Shown in pieces: positions 35,801 to 45,795 of a stretch of 64,000 nt of DNA (position 1 is the stretch's first letter; each line of letters begins with the position of its first letter). The translations under genes were made by a program, and so were the position numbers. This DNA is from Telopea speciosissima. Its lineage: Eukaryota > Streptophyta > Magnoliopsida > Proteales > Proteaceae. Location: the NCBI RefSeq assembly GCF_018873765.1, contig NC_057926.1, positions 55,379,378 through 55,443,377 on the forward strand, written 5' to 3'. The notes under the pieces are model-generated. The model made no database searches, was not told where the DNA came from, and saw nothing but the letters and a program-made list of their open reading frames with translations.

Positions 35801-38800
35801 TGTCAAATTCGTGCTTCCACATGCTGATTTCAACAACAGACTTGTTATTGTTGATTTTGTATCTTTGGCTCGTAGTTTGATCGTTAGTTTCGTTGGTTAA
35901 GGAAAATGGTTGCTGATTGTGTGTAGAAGATCCTCCTGTTCTACAACATTCAAGGGTAAGTTTTTTCAAACAAGGAGGGAGTAATACAGGACCAGTTTGG
36001 TTTGGTTGGATTAGGCTGATTTGGTCACGACTTGAGCCTTTTCAGTTTGATTTGGTTTATTATAGAACAAATTTACTGTTCGGGTGAACAGTGAAACGTG
36101 ACCAACCTTGCATTTGGAATTTTCTGGTTTCCTTGTGGGACCCATTTGAAGATGTATTACTGCTTGTGATTATTCGAATTCCTGATTTTCAGGAACTTAG
36201 TCTCCCGACCAGAAGTGGGGTCCATTGGGTCATTTTATTTATTGTTTCATTTTAGATTAAGTGGTTGTGTCAAATAAGGCAACCCCCAAGCAGTTGATTA
36301 CAATTGAGTATAGTTTCCTAGTTAGCATAGGTTGTTTCTTTATTATTAAGTTTCCTGTAAGATTAGATTACTCCCATAGTCTGTGGTCCTGTGGATGGGA
36401 TGGGAGATTTTAAAGTCCTTTTCTGTTTTGGTTCTTTCTATCTAGTGTCCAGGTCACTCAATGGCACATATAGAGTTTCCTAATTTATCTCTGTTTTGTT
36501 TTTCTTTGTTTTCCATTTTTTAAGTCTAATTTTGTCCAATCATGGTCCAGGTTAGTTGTAAATATATTGCAAGAGGCCCAGTCTCCATATGATTGAATGA
36601 ATGGAATTGATTTAGTTTATTATGATAGTTAGGATAGGTATGTGTCCCCTCGTTATTGTGGAAACTCTTTTGGATTGTTACTAACGGTGAAGGATGGACA
36701 ATGTGGAGGTGGAATGGTTTCTTCGGACCTTGAAAAACCCAATCTTCTCACATTTATTTTGCTTCCTTCTTGTCATATTAGTGCTCAAGGTCCCCAACTA
36801 TTTTATTGGTTTAAAATTTTATTTTTTTTTGATATATAAGGTCTGTAATTTTGTTTCTTTTAAAGAAGTTTATTTGATTAGTTTTCTAGATAGCCTGGTG
36901 TAGCTTGAATATTTTTTAGTCATTTTTTTATGTTAGAAATTTTGTTATGGTTGCCGATGAAAATTTCAGTCTGGGAATATATTTTCTTTCCATTCTGGGA
37001 AGGTATATTTTTTCTAAAAGTTTGAAGTTTTTTACAGTGTCTAGAAGCTGGTAATGGGTCAGGAGATTGAAAACAAGGACATTAGGAATATGACATTTGA
37101 GGCTGTATATGGGTACAAGAGTAGAATTGTCATATATGGGTATTTTGGTCTTGTACTCATTCTAGATTGTTCTCCTCCATATTATAAGTCATATTCACCA
37201 AACCAACATGGTATCAGAGTAGAAGATCGGTTCTGAAACCCTAACCGCAGCTCTCTTTCTCCTTCTCGATTTTTGTGCCTCCATCATCACAAAAAACAGT
37301 CTCTCTCCTCTCTCGGTTTGCATCTCCCACCACCACCACCCTTCTCCTAGCTCTTGGTTGTTCTTCCTAGTCCACCGAGAGCCTTTCTCTCCTCTTGAAG
37401 ATGCCTCTCAAGATTCTAGATCTATCCGGGATTTTTCGCATGATTTGAGAGGTTTTACCAGTTTTTTGCAATATTCTCTTGGGCTTTTATTTCTCGATCT
37501 ACAGGGCCAACCCTGTATGTTGATTTTTCAGGGCCAATCCCTGCTTATTTATTGGTGATTCTCAGGGTCAATCCCTACTTTTCTTCATCTAGTCTGATTA
37601 TCTGATTTTCAGGGCCAACCCTGTTGCTGATTTTCTATGGAGAAACCCTGCTACATGATTTTGCTCTAGGTTTTTTTCTAGCTTCTTGTTTCATCTCAGG
37701 ACCATCACTGCTTGTCGATTCTACTCGGGGCCAACCCTGTTTTGCTACTTTTTCACAGGGACCAATCCCTGCTTCATCGATTTTGCAGGGTTCATACCCT
37801 AAAAGTCGATTTTTCAGGTTTCTACACCTGCTCGATTTCTCCAGGGATTGCTCTCTGGTTGCTGTTATTTTTTCTTTTGATTCTCTTTGTGGCTACCACC
37901 ATGCCAGACACCTCTAATTTCTCTATTGCATCCACTGGGACGGAACGATTAACTCCAGGAAAATTTCTTTCCTTCCCACTGAGTTCTGTCAAGCTCGATG
38001 GCACTAATTATCTGATGTGGTCCCGTTCTTGCTGCCTATCTATCAAATCCCGTGGTTATTACAAGTACCTTACTGGAGGTACCAAGAGGCCTACTACTGA
38101 TTGTTTGGCTGTTGATAAATGGGAGTGTGGAAATTCCCTGGTTATGGCATTTCTTATTAATTCTATGCAGCCCCAGATTGCTTGAGGCTACCTTCTATTG
38201 GATTCCGCTGCTAAGATATGGAAGGTTGCCCAAGACACTTATTCCCAAGTTAGGAATGATGCTCAGGTTTTCGAACTCCGCAAGAAGGTTCATGAACTGA
38301 AGCAAAAGGAGCTGACTTTATCACAGTATTATTCCGAGTTACGTTCTGTGGCAGGAGTTGGATTTTTATGAGTTTCAGCCCACTACAGCAACGAATGTCG
38401 CCAACTTCAGGAAACAGGAAGACAAGATCTGGGTTTATGATTTTTTGGCAGGCTTAAATTTTGAGTACGATCAGCTCCGTGTTCACGTTTTGAGTTGTGA
38501 CCCCTTCCCCACTTTGGAGTAGGCTTATTCTAGATTCAGCTTAACGACAGCTGTTGTACTACTATGTTACCACAACCGGTTTCAGCCCCTCTAGAGCGGT
38601 CAGCTCTTGTTTTCAGCTCTCAGTCCTGAGGTTATACCCCACGGTCTAGCAGCTCCTCTACCAAGGCACTTGTGAAGTGTGACTACTGCAGTAAGGAGCG
38701 TTACACCAAAGAATTCTGCTGGAAACTCCATGGCCATCCTATTGATGCTTCTGATCGTGGCCGTGGTCAAGGTTGTGGTATCTCCAGCCAGGCTAACCAG

Positions 38801-41800
38801 GGCAATTCCAGTCAGGCCAAACATACTGAGGTCTCTGACTCCACACCAGCCGGGTCTTCTCTATCATCAGCTAAGCTTCTTGCATACCGGCATCTTCTGA
38901 CTAGGATGGAGCCACCTCCACCTGCATCTGCTACTTCAGCCTCCGTTGTTGCTACTGTTGATTCCAACCTTGCCAATTCAGGTACCCCTTTTTGTGGTCA
39001 TAGTGCATCTGTTCCCACAACCCTGTGGATTATCGACTCTGGGGCATCAAATCACATGATAGGTTCTTCCAACCTTTTCTTTTAGTATGCCCCTTGCTCT
39101 AGTAAAGGTAGGATTTGTTTAGCCGATGGGACATATTCTTCATTTTTTGGGAAAGGTTCTGTTCGGTGTTCTCCTACTTTGTCCCTTTCTTCTGTTTTAC
39201 ATGTTCTCACCTTTCCAACTAATTTATTGTCCATTAGTAGTCTTACTTCCAGTCTAAATTGTGAATCACTTTTTTTCCTTTTCATTGTGTTTTTTAGGAT
39301 TTGGTGACAGGAGCAATGATTAACTCTGGTAGAGTGCGAGATGGTTTGTATTTGCTTGATGATGGCTTTTCTTCTTTCTCTAGTCAGGCTCTTCAGACAT
39401 CTTCTTTGTCTCCTCCCGTTTCTGAGTTACTATAGTGGCACTGTCGTTTGGGACATCCACCTTTAGGGACTTTAGTTAGGATTATTCCTTCTTTCAAGCA
39501 TTGTAATTCGAGTTAGTTTTTTTTTTTGTGGGGCATGTGTTTTGACCAAACAAACTCGAACTAGTTATTCTTTTTCTAGTGCCACTCCTTTTTCCTTAAT
39601 ACACTCTGATATTTGGGTTCCTTCCCGTTGTATATTTGTAATTGGTCTTTGATGGTTTGTTACTTTCATCGATTGCCACTCTAGGACAATTTGGGTTTAT
39701 GTGATGCACACCAAGGGGGGAGGTTTTGCCTTGCTTTCAACACTTCCATCGTATGGTTCAGACTCAATTTGCTGCTACTGTTAAAAATTCTTCGAAGTGA
39801 CAATGGCCGTGAATACTTCGATGGCTCTTTTCAGTTTTACCTTGCTTCCCATGGGATTCTCCATCAAACCAATTGTGTCGATACTCTAGCTCAAAATGGC
39901 ATTGTTGAAAGGAAGAATTGTCATCTGCTAGAGGTTGCTCAATCTCTCATGTTTGAGATGCATGTTCCTCCTCAATATTGGAGTGACACGGTTCTTACTG
40001 CAGCCTTTCTGATCAATGGAATGCCGTCTCGGGTCCTTGGCTTCCGCTCTGTTCTAGATGTTCTCCAAGGCTTTGCTGCGTATCAGGTTGCTCCCAAAAT
40101 TTTTGGCTGTGTTTGTTATGCTCGTGACCATCATTCTTATGGGAAATTTATCCCTCGTGGCCTTCGGTGTATTTCTTGGGATATACTCTGCCACTCAAAA
40201 GGGCTACCAGTGTTTTCACCCTCCATCAAGGCGCTGGTTTGTAACTATGGGTTTCAATTTTTCATGAGTCTGCTGCCTACTATCCTTCGCCACCTCTTCA
40301 GCGGGAGCCTTCTTTCACAGTGGAAGATGTGCCACCACTTGCACCTGATGTACCGCAACCTTTTGTTCCTGTTCGTGGGGAGACTGCGGAAGAAGGCTCC
40401 CGCTGAAGAGGTGGTGAAGGATAGTAGGCAGCAGGCTATTCTCAAAGCAATGCTGACGATACATTGTTTATCAAGCATCAGGTGGAAAGATTGCTCTTTT
40501 GATTATGTACGTTGATGACATTGTCGTCACCAGTGACGACATTGAAGAAATTTCTTGCCTCAAGAATTATTTAGGCAAGGAATTCGAGATTAAGGATCTT
40601 GGACAGCTTAGTTATTTTCTTGGCATTGAAGTTGGTAGGTCCTCTAGTGGCATCTACCTGTCTCAGCGGAAGTATGTGCTCGATCTTCTTTCAGAGACTG
40701 GTATATTGGGATGCATGCCGGCCGATACTCCTATTGATGCTAATTATCATCTGGTTAGCAAGGAAGGTGATCCCGTTGATAAGGGACGATGCCCGAGACT
40801 GGTGGGGGTTGATTTACATTTCTCATACTTGCCCCAACATTGCTTATGCCGTTAGTTTCGTCAGCCAATACATGCATGATCCTTACTCCACCCACATGGA
40901 AGCAGTGCTTATTCTTCGTTACTTGAAGTTTGCCCCAGGTCATTCCATTTTCTTTTCTCATGATCTTCTTCAAGTTGAGGCTTTCACGGATGCTGATTGG
41001 GCAAGTTCCCCTGATGATCGGAGGTCTACCACAGGTTATGTTACCTCCGCTGGTGGTAATCTCGTCACTATGAGGAGTAAGAGGCAAGCTGTTGTAGCTC
41101 GGTCTAGTGCCGAAGAAGAGTTCCGTGCTATGGCCCATAGCATTTGCGAACTTCTATGGCTTTAGGGTCTTCTCATCGATTTGGCTGTCTCCGTTACACT
41201 TCCTATGATGCTTTATTGTGATAGCAAATCTGCCATCAACATTGCTCACAACCCAGTCCAGCATGATCGGATGAAACACGTGGAGATTGATCGTCACTTT
41301 ATCAGAGAAAAACTGGATTCGGGTCTTATCTCTGTGCCTATTGTTCCTAGCAATGAACAACTGGCTGATGTTTTTACTAAAGGTCTTAGTAGTGAGGTGT
41401 TTCATCCTATTGTTTGCAAGTTGGGCATGTGTGATATCTATGCACCAACTTGAGGGGGAGTGTTGTATTATGTTTTCTTGTACAGTTTGCTGCTGTAAGA
41501 AATGAACTTTTGGTTGTGTGATTAGTGATGCTGAGTTTAATTGTTGGAAAGGAGTGCCATTGTATCTCATTCCCCCTTTTATTTTCATTTTAAAAGACAA
41601 GAATGGCTAAAGAGGAGCATGGTTTAAAATATTGGTCGTGGCTGATACCGATTGAGGAAGAGTGAGATAACTATCGATGGGTGTAGAGAGAGAAAGAGTT
41701 AATTTAGTAAATAGAAGGTGCCTGTAAAGTTTGATTCAATTCTGACCGTTGGATCTTGAATTATAAGAGTAATCCTACTGGAACTAGGAATCCCAAAAAC

Positions 41801-44800
41801 TGCAGAACTGTTGAGGAAATTTTAAGAGTTCAAAATTGAGTTGAGTGAGATTCAATCAGACGATATAGCAATAAACTGAGATCAGAATCAGCCAAATAGG
41901 TCAGCATTGAAAATAAGCTGAATTTGATTTTAACTAGGAAAACCAAAATTGACTTGAAGTTTGGGGCTTTTAAATCTGAAGTTAAATCTAAGAATAATGA
42001 AACAACTTGGAATCAGATCTGATCTGATTTTTGTTGGCAAGTGATCTATTATTTAGAACTTAAGATCAAAGCTAATCTAAAAACTGAAAATTCTCATAAA
42101 ACAATATATCCGCATGTAATTTGGTTAAAAAATTTCAGACATGAAATTACTTGGATGATAAAGAAAAAATAGTAAAAAAGAAAAGATTGAAGAACAGATA
42201 GGATAATAGGGCAGGAATCTATCTAACCTGTGGTTTTGGAGTCCACTAAAAACCAGTGAAGAGAATTCACTATTCCACCAAGGAATCCACTTTAGTTTTT
42301 ACTTGGATTTCTACCAAGTTACAACACTGAAATCCACAACAGTAAGCAATGAATCAACAGAGCCTAAATTCAAAAAACTGAATATCTTTATTTCATAAAA
42401 TTGTGTGCCTGAATGACCGGCTATATAGATTCTATATAAACTCTCAAAATCCGATTCCTAACCTGACTAGAATTGGCCTAAACGAACTACTAGTCAAACT
42501 AGATACCTACTTTATTGACAAATAAAAGACTTAAAACAACTCCTATTCTAACTATGACTCACTTTAACTAAGTAATAAAGTAAATGCTGCATTTCGAAGT
42601 CTTACCTTATTTTTAGGCCCATTAATGTGGTCTATTACAATGAAATCTATTGGGACTAAAGGCCCAACATGTATAAAACCCAACCCAAAGATTATTTCCA
42701 CTTGGATAATCCCATTTATGTGATTTATCTGCATCAAGTTTGGAGAGAGTGCACTTGATAGAGAGACTTAGATTAGCCAAGAGGAAAGAGAAAAAACTAG
42801 TTGCACGACCAGAGGCGCAGCAGCACGTGAAACTGAAAATTGTTCTTTAAATTCAACTGTGCATTTGATTAGGGAGGGGGTGCTTACAAATATATGGCTA
42901 CTGACCATACCAATTTCAATTCACACTTAGACAGTTGGACACTGGGCGCAAACTGAAACTAAATAAAATGTTGAAAAGCAAACTGACTCAGCTGTTGATG
43001 CAGATAAATCAGAAAAGTGGGCCTGTTTGGTGGAATTAAACCTTGGGCTGGGTTAAATATATGTTGGGCCTTTGGCCTTTGGGGTTTTTATTTTAGTGGG
43101 TTGAGTTATATGGCCTTAGCTATTATTGCAATATTAACCCCCCATTACTCTTCAATGACTAAACTACCCTTGCTGAGAGCTGAGATTAAAATTTAGGCCT
43201 GGTTTTCCTTGGCCTGGGCTTCCAAATTGGATGGTACTTAGCTGTCCAGGCCTTTGCAACTGTGGTGGAGGGCCAGTAGAGAATTTGGAGCAATCTAAGA
43301 AGGAACTAAGAGTGGCAAGAGGGAAGAAGGGTCAAACACGCACAATCACGCTTCAGTCACACATTGAGCACAATCCAATTAATTTTTTATTCAATTCTGT
43401 CCATCTTGTTGGATACATGCAAGGATATAAAGAAAAAAGCAAATTTCTACTAGACTCTAAAACTGAAAATAACTTGCAACCAAATTCTATCTATTTATCT
43501 CCTACGTATCCTATCCAAAGCAAACATAAGAAAATGAAAGACATAAGATTAAAGTAAACTACTTCCAACCCCTGCTGGACCAAAACCAGGGTTGGACCAG
43601 TTATGTCTTGCTTTGGGTTTTCAAACTCGGTCATGCTGGTCCAAACAGTCAAGTGCTACTGCATCATCTAAACTAATGGGAGCAAATCCAGGCCGCTGGT
43701 TTTGGATCTTGGGGTGTTTCTACATCATTGCCTTGTGATAGATTACTTTGGCTCCATCTATAGTTTCTTACTTTTACTGCAACCAAAAAGATATGAAAGA
43801 CCACACCTTTGCTGGCTTTCAGAAATCCCTAACTCTGAAGTCATTGTGATACGTACCTCTTGGAAAAAGAGAAATTAGAGGGGAAATAGGGATTTAAGAT
43901 AATGTATATAGATAAGGAAGAGATATTGAAGGAATAACAAGAGAAAAATTAGGAATAATATTGGCTTTATTGACGATGTGACGTCTGGCTTAATGGTGGA
44001 AGGCAACCTCTCTAATCGTTGGAGTAATTTGTTTCCATTCCAATTCTTCTGGGTTCGGGTTCTCTTATTATCATCCTATAAATAGGCTTACAAGATACTT
44101 ACAGAGGTTACACAACTACCTTCCCTCCCATGTTTACATGACTCCTTTGTAACCGCACCCCACTAGAAGTAGGACTTCTACTTCAAACAACTACATAACT
44201 ACTTCCACCCACCACGTAACTACACCCCATTTGTACATGTAACACATCGTGTCTTCATTTTGCTGGCTTTCTGAAATCAGAACACTATACTATAAGGACC
44301 TAGCTTATCTATCAAGCATCATTAGAAGTTCAATATCGATTTCTTTTATTCAATTCTTACTCACAATCTCAATATTAAGTATTTTGTCTCAAGTCTCTGC
44401 AAAAATGCTTTAAGGAGTTTTAAAAATCTTAAGAAATATAATCATAGAATAAGTTGATGGTTAAAATTCAGTGGTAGGACCTCTTTTTTGTGATCTTAAG
44501 TCTTTTAGGTGGATCTGATTCCTCTGTTAACTCTGATCCTATTTTAGGTATTTGGCTCTGATTTCTTTTTTATATGCTGTATGGGTGTCTTTGTTTGATG
44601 TTCTCTTATGCTATAGGCGACCTGGGGAGGACACTGATGGTGATTATTATAGAGATTCAAGTAGTGATGGAAGTAGTGATTGTGAACTTGAAAGGGGCAT
44701 GAAATCCTCAAGGGAGCTTTTGAATCGTCACCATCTAATCAGTGAGGTCCCTCTTCGTATGGACAGGTTGTCTTTGTTAGACAAGCACATTTGTACACAA

Positions 44801-45795
44801 GAAGGCTCTTCTAGTGATGATGGTGAAGCTGGGAATTCACAAGGTAGCTTGCTTTTTGAGTTTTTTGAACAGGATCCTCCTTACAGTCGAGAACCTTTGG
44901 CTGACAAGGTAAGTTGTTTCTTCTTTATATGCCTCCCTGCCTTGCTTTCTTATTTGTTGCTTTCCATTAAGGATGGCCTTGCCTGCTGACAGTACCTTAC
45001 TGTTGCCTCTCTGATGTCACAGATCTCAGATCTTGCATGCCGATTTCCTGAACTAAAGACACTCAGAAGTTATGATTTGCTTCCAGCCAGTTGGGTCTCT
45101 GTGGCATGGTAAGATTTTCTGTTAGCCCATAACATCTACTTGTTTCATAGTAGGCATCGTTGACTCATTGATTTTGCTTGATTTGTTTTAGGTATCCAAT
45201 ATACAGGATACCCACAGGACCAACCTTAAGAGATCTGGATGCTTGCTTTTTGACATTCCATTCTCTTTCTACACCTATTCGAGGTAAGATTGAACTCTTT
45301 ATTCCATTCTTCTAAGGCAATCTGTTTTTGTGTATTCAAGTGGCAGGGAAGACATACCAATATGACTTGAGAAAACATTTTCTACCGCATACAGTAAATG
45401 TCCTTGTTTAATTTTGAAAATTCTTCATTCATTTGGCATAGTTTATGTATTTTTAAATTTGGTTGGATAGCAGAATACTCTTCATACGTTCATATTATCC
45501 ATTGGCTTGTTCAGTTAATTTGATTTATCCATTTTGACTTCTTGTAGGTGCTGGAAGTGGACAGGCTCCTGTTGTTACCTACCCTAATGGGATGGAAGGT
45601 GTCCCCAAGATTTCCTTACCTGTTTTTGGCTTGGCCTCATATAAGTTCAAGGGGTCAATGTGGACTCCTAATGGTGGATGTGAGCGTCAACTGGCTAACT
45701 CACTCTTGCAGGCTGCAGACAACTGGTTAAGGCTGCTTCAAGTCAGTCACCCAGACTTTCAGTTCTTTGCTTCACATGGCAGGCACATGCTGTAG
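29758..45795 (+). CDS. DUF789 family protein, six exons, 443 aa, with a 14-kb intron
   Basis: Exons: 29758-30162, 30288-30496, 44617-44908, 45023-45108, 45192-45283 and 45548-45795. They join in frame to 1332 nt (443 residues plus stop), every intron is GT-AG, and the phases agree. The N-terminus has a His/Gln/Pro-rich tract (about residues 27-62). The DUF789 core starts at [20 protein letters not shown] and includes [13 protein letters not shown], a Ser/Asp-rich linker, [40 protein letters not shown] and the C-terminal [20 protein letters not shown]. The family is plant-specific with no established biochemical role. Length and domain order look complete. The ATG at 29758 follows a plausible leader; the frame is also open slightly upstream, from a GTG. 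Intron 2 is 14,120 bp of transposons. I see no stop or frameshift in the exons, so the gene should be functional if that intron is removed. Confidence 0.9.
30497..32239. other. First part of DUF789 intron 2
   Basis: Intronic DNA with a poly-C run (30541-30555) and a (CT)n run (about 31486-31502). Apart from the SINE at 31959 I recognise nothing. Confidence 0.6.
31959..32126 (+). mobile_element. Au-type SINE with 15-bp target duplication
   Basis: The tRNA-like head GGTGGGCCTTGGTACAACGG (box A), the box B GGTCACGGGTTCGAGT, and the tail GACCCCGCAGTGGCGGGAGC ... GGGTATGCCTTTTT match the widespread plant Au SINE. An exact 15-bp direct repeat TTCTAGAAAGCATCT flanks it at 31944-31958 and 32127-32141. 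The short T-tail at the 3' end is typical of this family. Confidence 0.93.
32727..34628 (-). pseudogene. 5'-truncated RTE-type LINE, interrupted by a solo LTR
   Basis: The minus strand encodes the C-terminal part of a plant RTE-clade reverse transcriptase. After the frameshifted [17 protein letters not shown]-type region (about 34270-34330) come [20 protein letters not shown] (34070 area), [20 protein letters not shown] and [20 protein letters not shown], ending [10 protein letters not shown] followed by the RTE-typical 3' sequence (CCATGTAGCCGACCCCATTT). An 18-bp target duplication with one mismatch, TCTGCTATTGWTGTATAC, flanks it at 32709-32726 and 34629-34646. It is 5'-truncated, interrupted and dead. 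Confidence 0.85.
33075..34003. mobile_element. Solo LTR (929 bp) inside the LINE
   Basis: It begins TGATG and ends CATCA, splitting the LINE exactly between the EEMR and LRWMSG codons. The flanking 5-mers AACAT (33070-33074) and AATAT (34004-34008) are a 5-bp target duplication with one transition. Removing 33075-34003 and one copy restores the expected reading through this LINE motif. No internal domain or second LTR is present, so it is a recombined solo LTR. Confidence 0.75.
36630..37208. other. Junction between the LTR element and the copia element
   Basis: AT-rich intronic DNA. The last 150-200 bp before 37209 probably belong to the copia 5' LTR, because the primer-binding site follows directly. 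I could not match it to the sequence after the polypurine tract at 41453, so the 5' LTR boundary is unresolved. Confidence 0.4.
37500..37860 (+). repeat. Repeated small stem-loops in the copia leader
   Basis: About nine irregularly spaced copies of CAGGG-CCAA(T/C)-CCCTG or close variants, for example near 37503, 37531, 37564, 37610, 37727 and 37755. Each can fold on itself (CAGGG pairs with CCCTG). The spacing is 30-110 bp. Confidence 0.75.
37901..41453 (+). pseudogene. Copia gag-pol remnant
   Basis: In order: gag start from the ATG at 37901 ([22 protein letters not shown]), broken by a stop near 38184; a zinc knuckle ([19 protein letters not shown]) near 38675; protease ([11 protein letters not shown]) at about 39028; integrase (DNGREYFDG near 39798, [17 protein letters not shown] near 39895); reverse transcriptase C-terminal half only ([11 protein letters not shown] from 40508); and RNase H ([19 protein letters not shown] near 40985, [13 protein letters not shown] near 41098). 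There are several stops and frame changes. The N-terminal half of the reverse transcriptase is deleted where a 45-bp inverted repeat sits. It cannot transpose on its own. Confidence 0.9.
40270..40434. repeat. 45-bp inverted repeat at the reverse-transcriptase deletion
   Basis: 40270-40314 and 40390-40434 are reverse complements with one mismatch, separated by 75 nt. The left arm belongs to the coding linker after integrase. The right arm is the same sequence re-inserted backwards just before the surviving YVDD half. Confidence 0.92.
41461..44616. other. Last part of DUF789 intron 2
   Basis: It probably starts with the copia 3' LTR. An inverted pair at 42655-42737 / 42995-43075 marks another decayed element. 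The frame at 43231-43557 has no recognisable domain. The intron ends TTATGCTATAG before exon 3 at 44617. Confidence 0.5.
42655..43075. repeat. Imperfect inverted repeat within the intron
   Basis: GGCCCAACATGTATAAAACC / CAACCC and TTTATCTGCATCAA on the left reappear inverted on the right as GATGCAGATAAA and GGGCTGGGTTAAATATATGT / TGGGCC. The arms are about 80 bp and the spacer about 260 bp. Likely the ends of a small foldback or two head-to-head repeat fragments. Confidence 0.55.

Larger units (their letters stand above)
32240..36629 (+). mobile_element. Non-autonomous LTR retrotransposon with ~646-bp LTRs (5' LTR interrupted)
   Basis: The 5' LTR is 32240-32576 plus 34981-35290 (647 bp once the insertion is removed). 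The 3' LTR is 35985-36629 (645 bp). Shared landmarks include CAGGACCAGTT, TTTACTGTTC..TGAACAGT, GGAATTTTCTGGTTTCC, CCTGATTTTCAGGAAC and GATTACTCCCATAGTCTGTG. A purine tract (CAAGGAGGGAG, 35971-35981) directly precedes the 3' LTR. The ~690-bp internal region has no gag or pol. It has two primer-binding-like sites (TTGGTATCAAAGCC near 35380, TTGGTAGCAGAGCC near 35497) in a duplicated segment. It is a small, coding-deficient element (TRIM/LARD-like). Confidence 0.75.
37209..41460 (+). mobile_element. Degenerate Ty1/copia retrotransposon (PBS to PPT)
   Basis: The primer-binding site TGGTATCAGAG (37209-37219, complementary to initiator tRNA-Met) starts the internal region and a polypurine tract GAGGGGGAG (to 41460) ends it. 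Between them lie a 680-bp leader full of CAGGG..CCCTG stem-loops and the broken gag-pol frames. TGTTGTATTATG after the purine tract should open the 3' LTR, but I found no matching 5' LTR start, so full LTR limits are not given. Confidence 0.85.

Noticed and set aside
37500-37860. CAGGG..CCCTG repeats as a CRISPR-like array
   Set aside because: Repeat units are short, irregularly spaced and lie in a copia leader of a plant genome with no cas genes.
43231-43557. 108-residue frame in the DUF789 intron
   Set aside because: No recognisable family, and codon use is like the surrounding intron.
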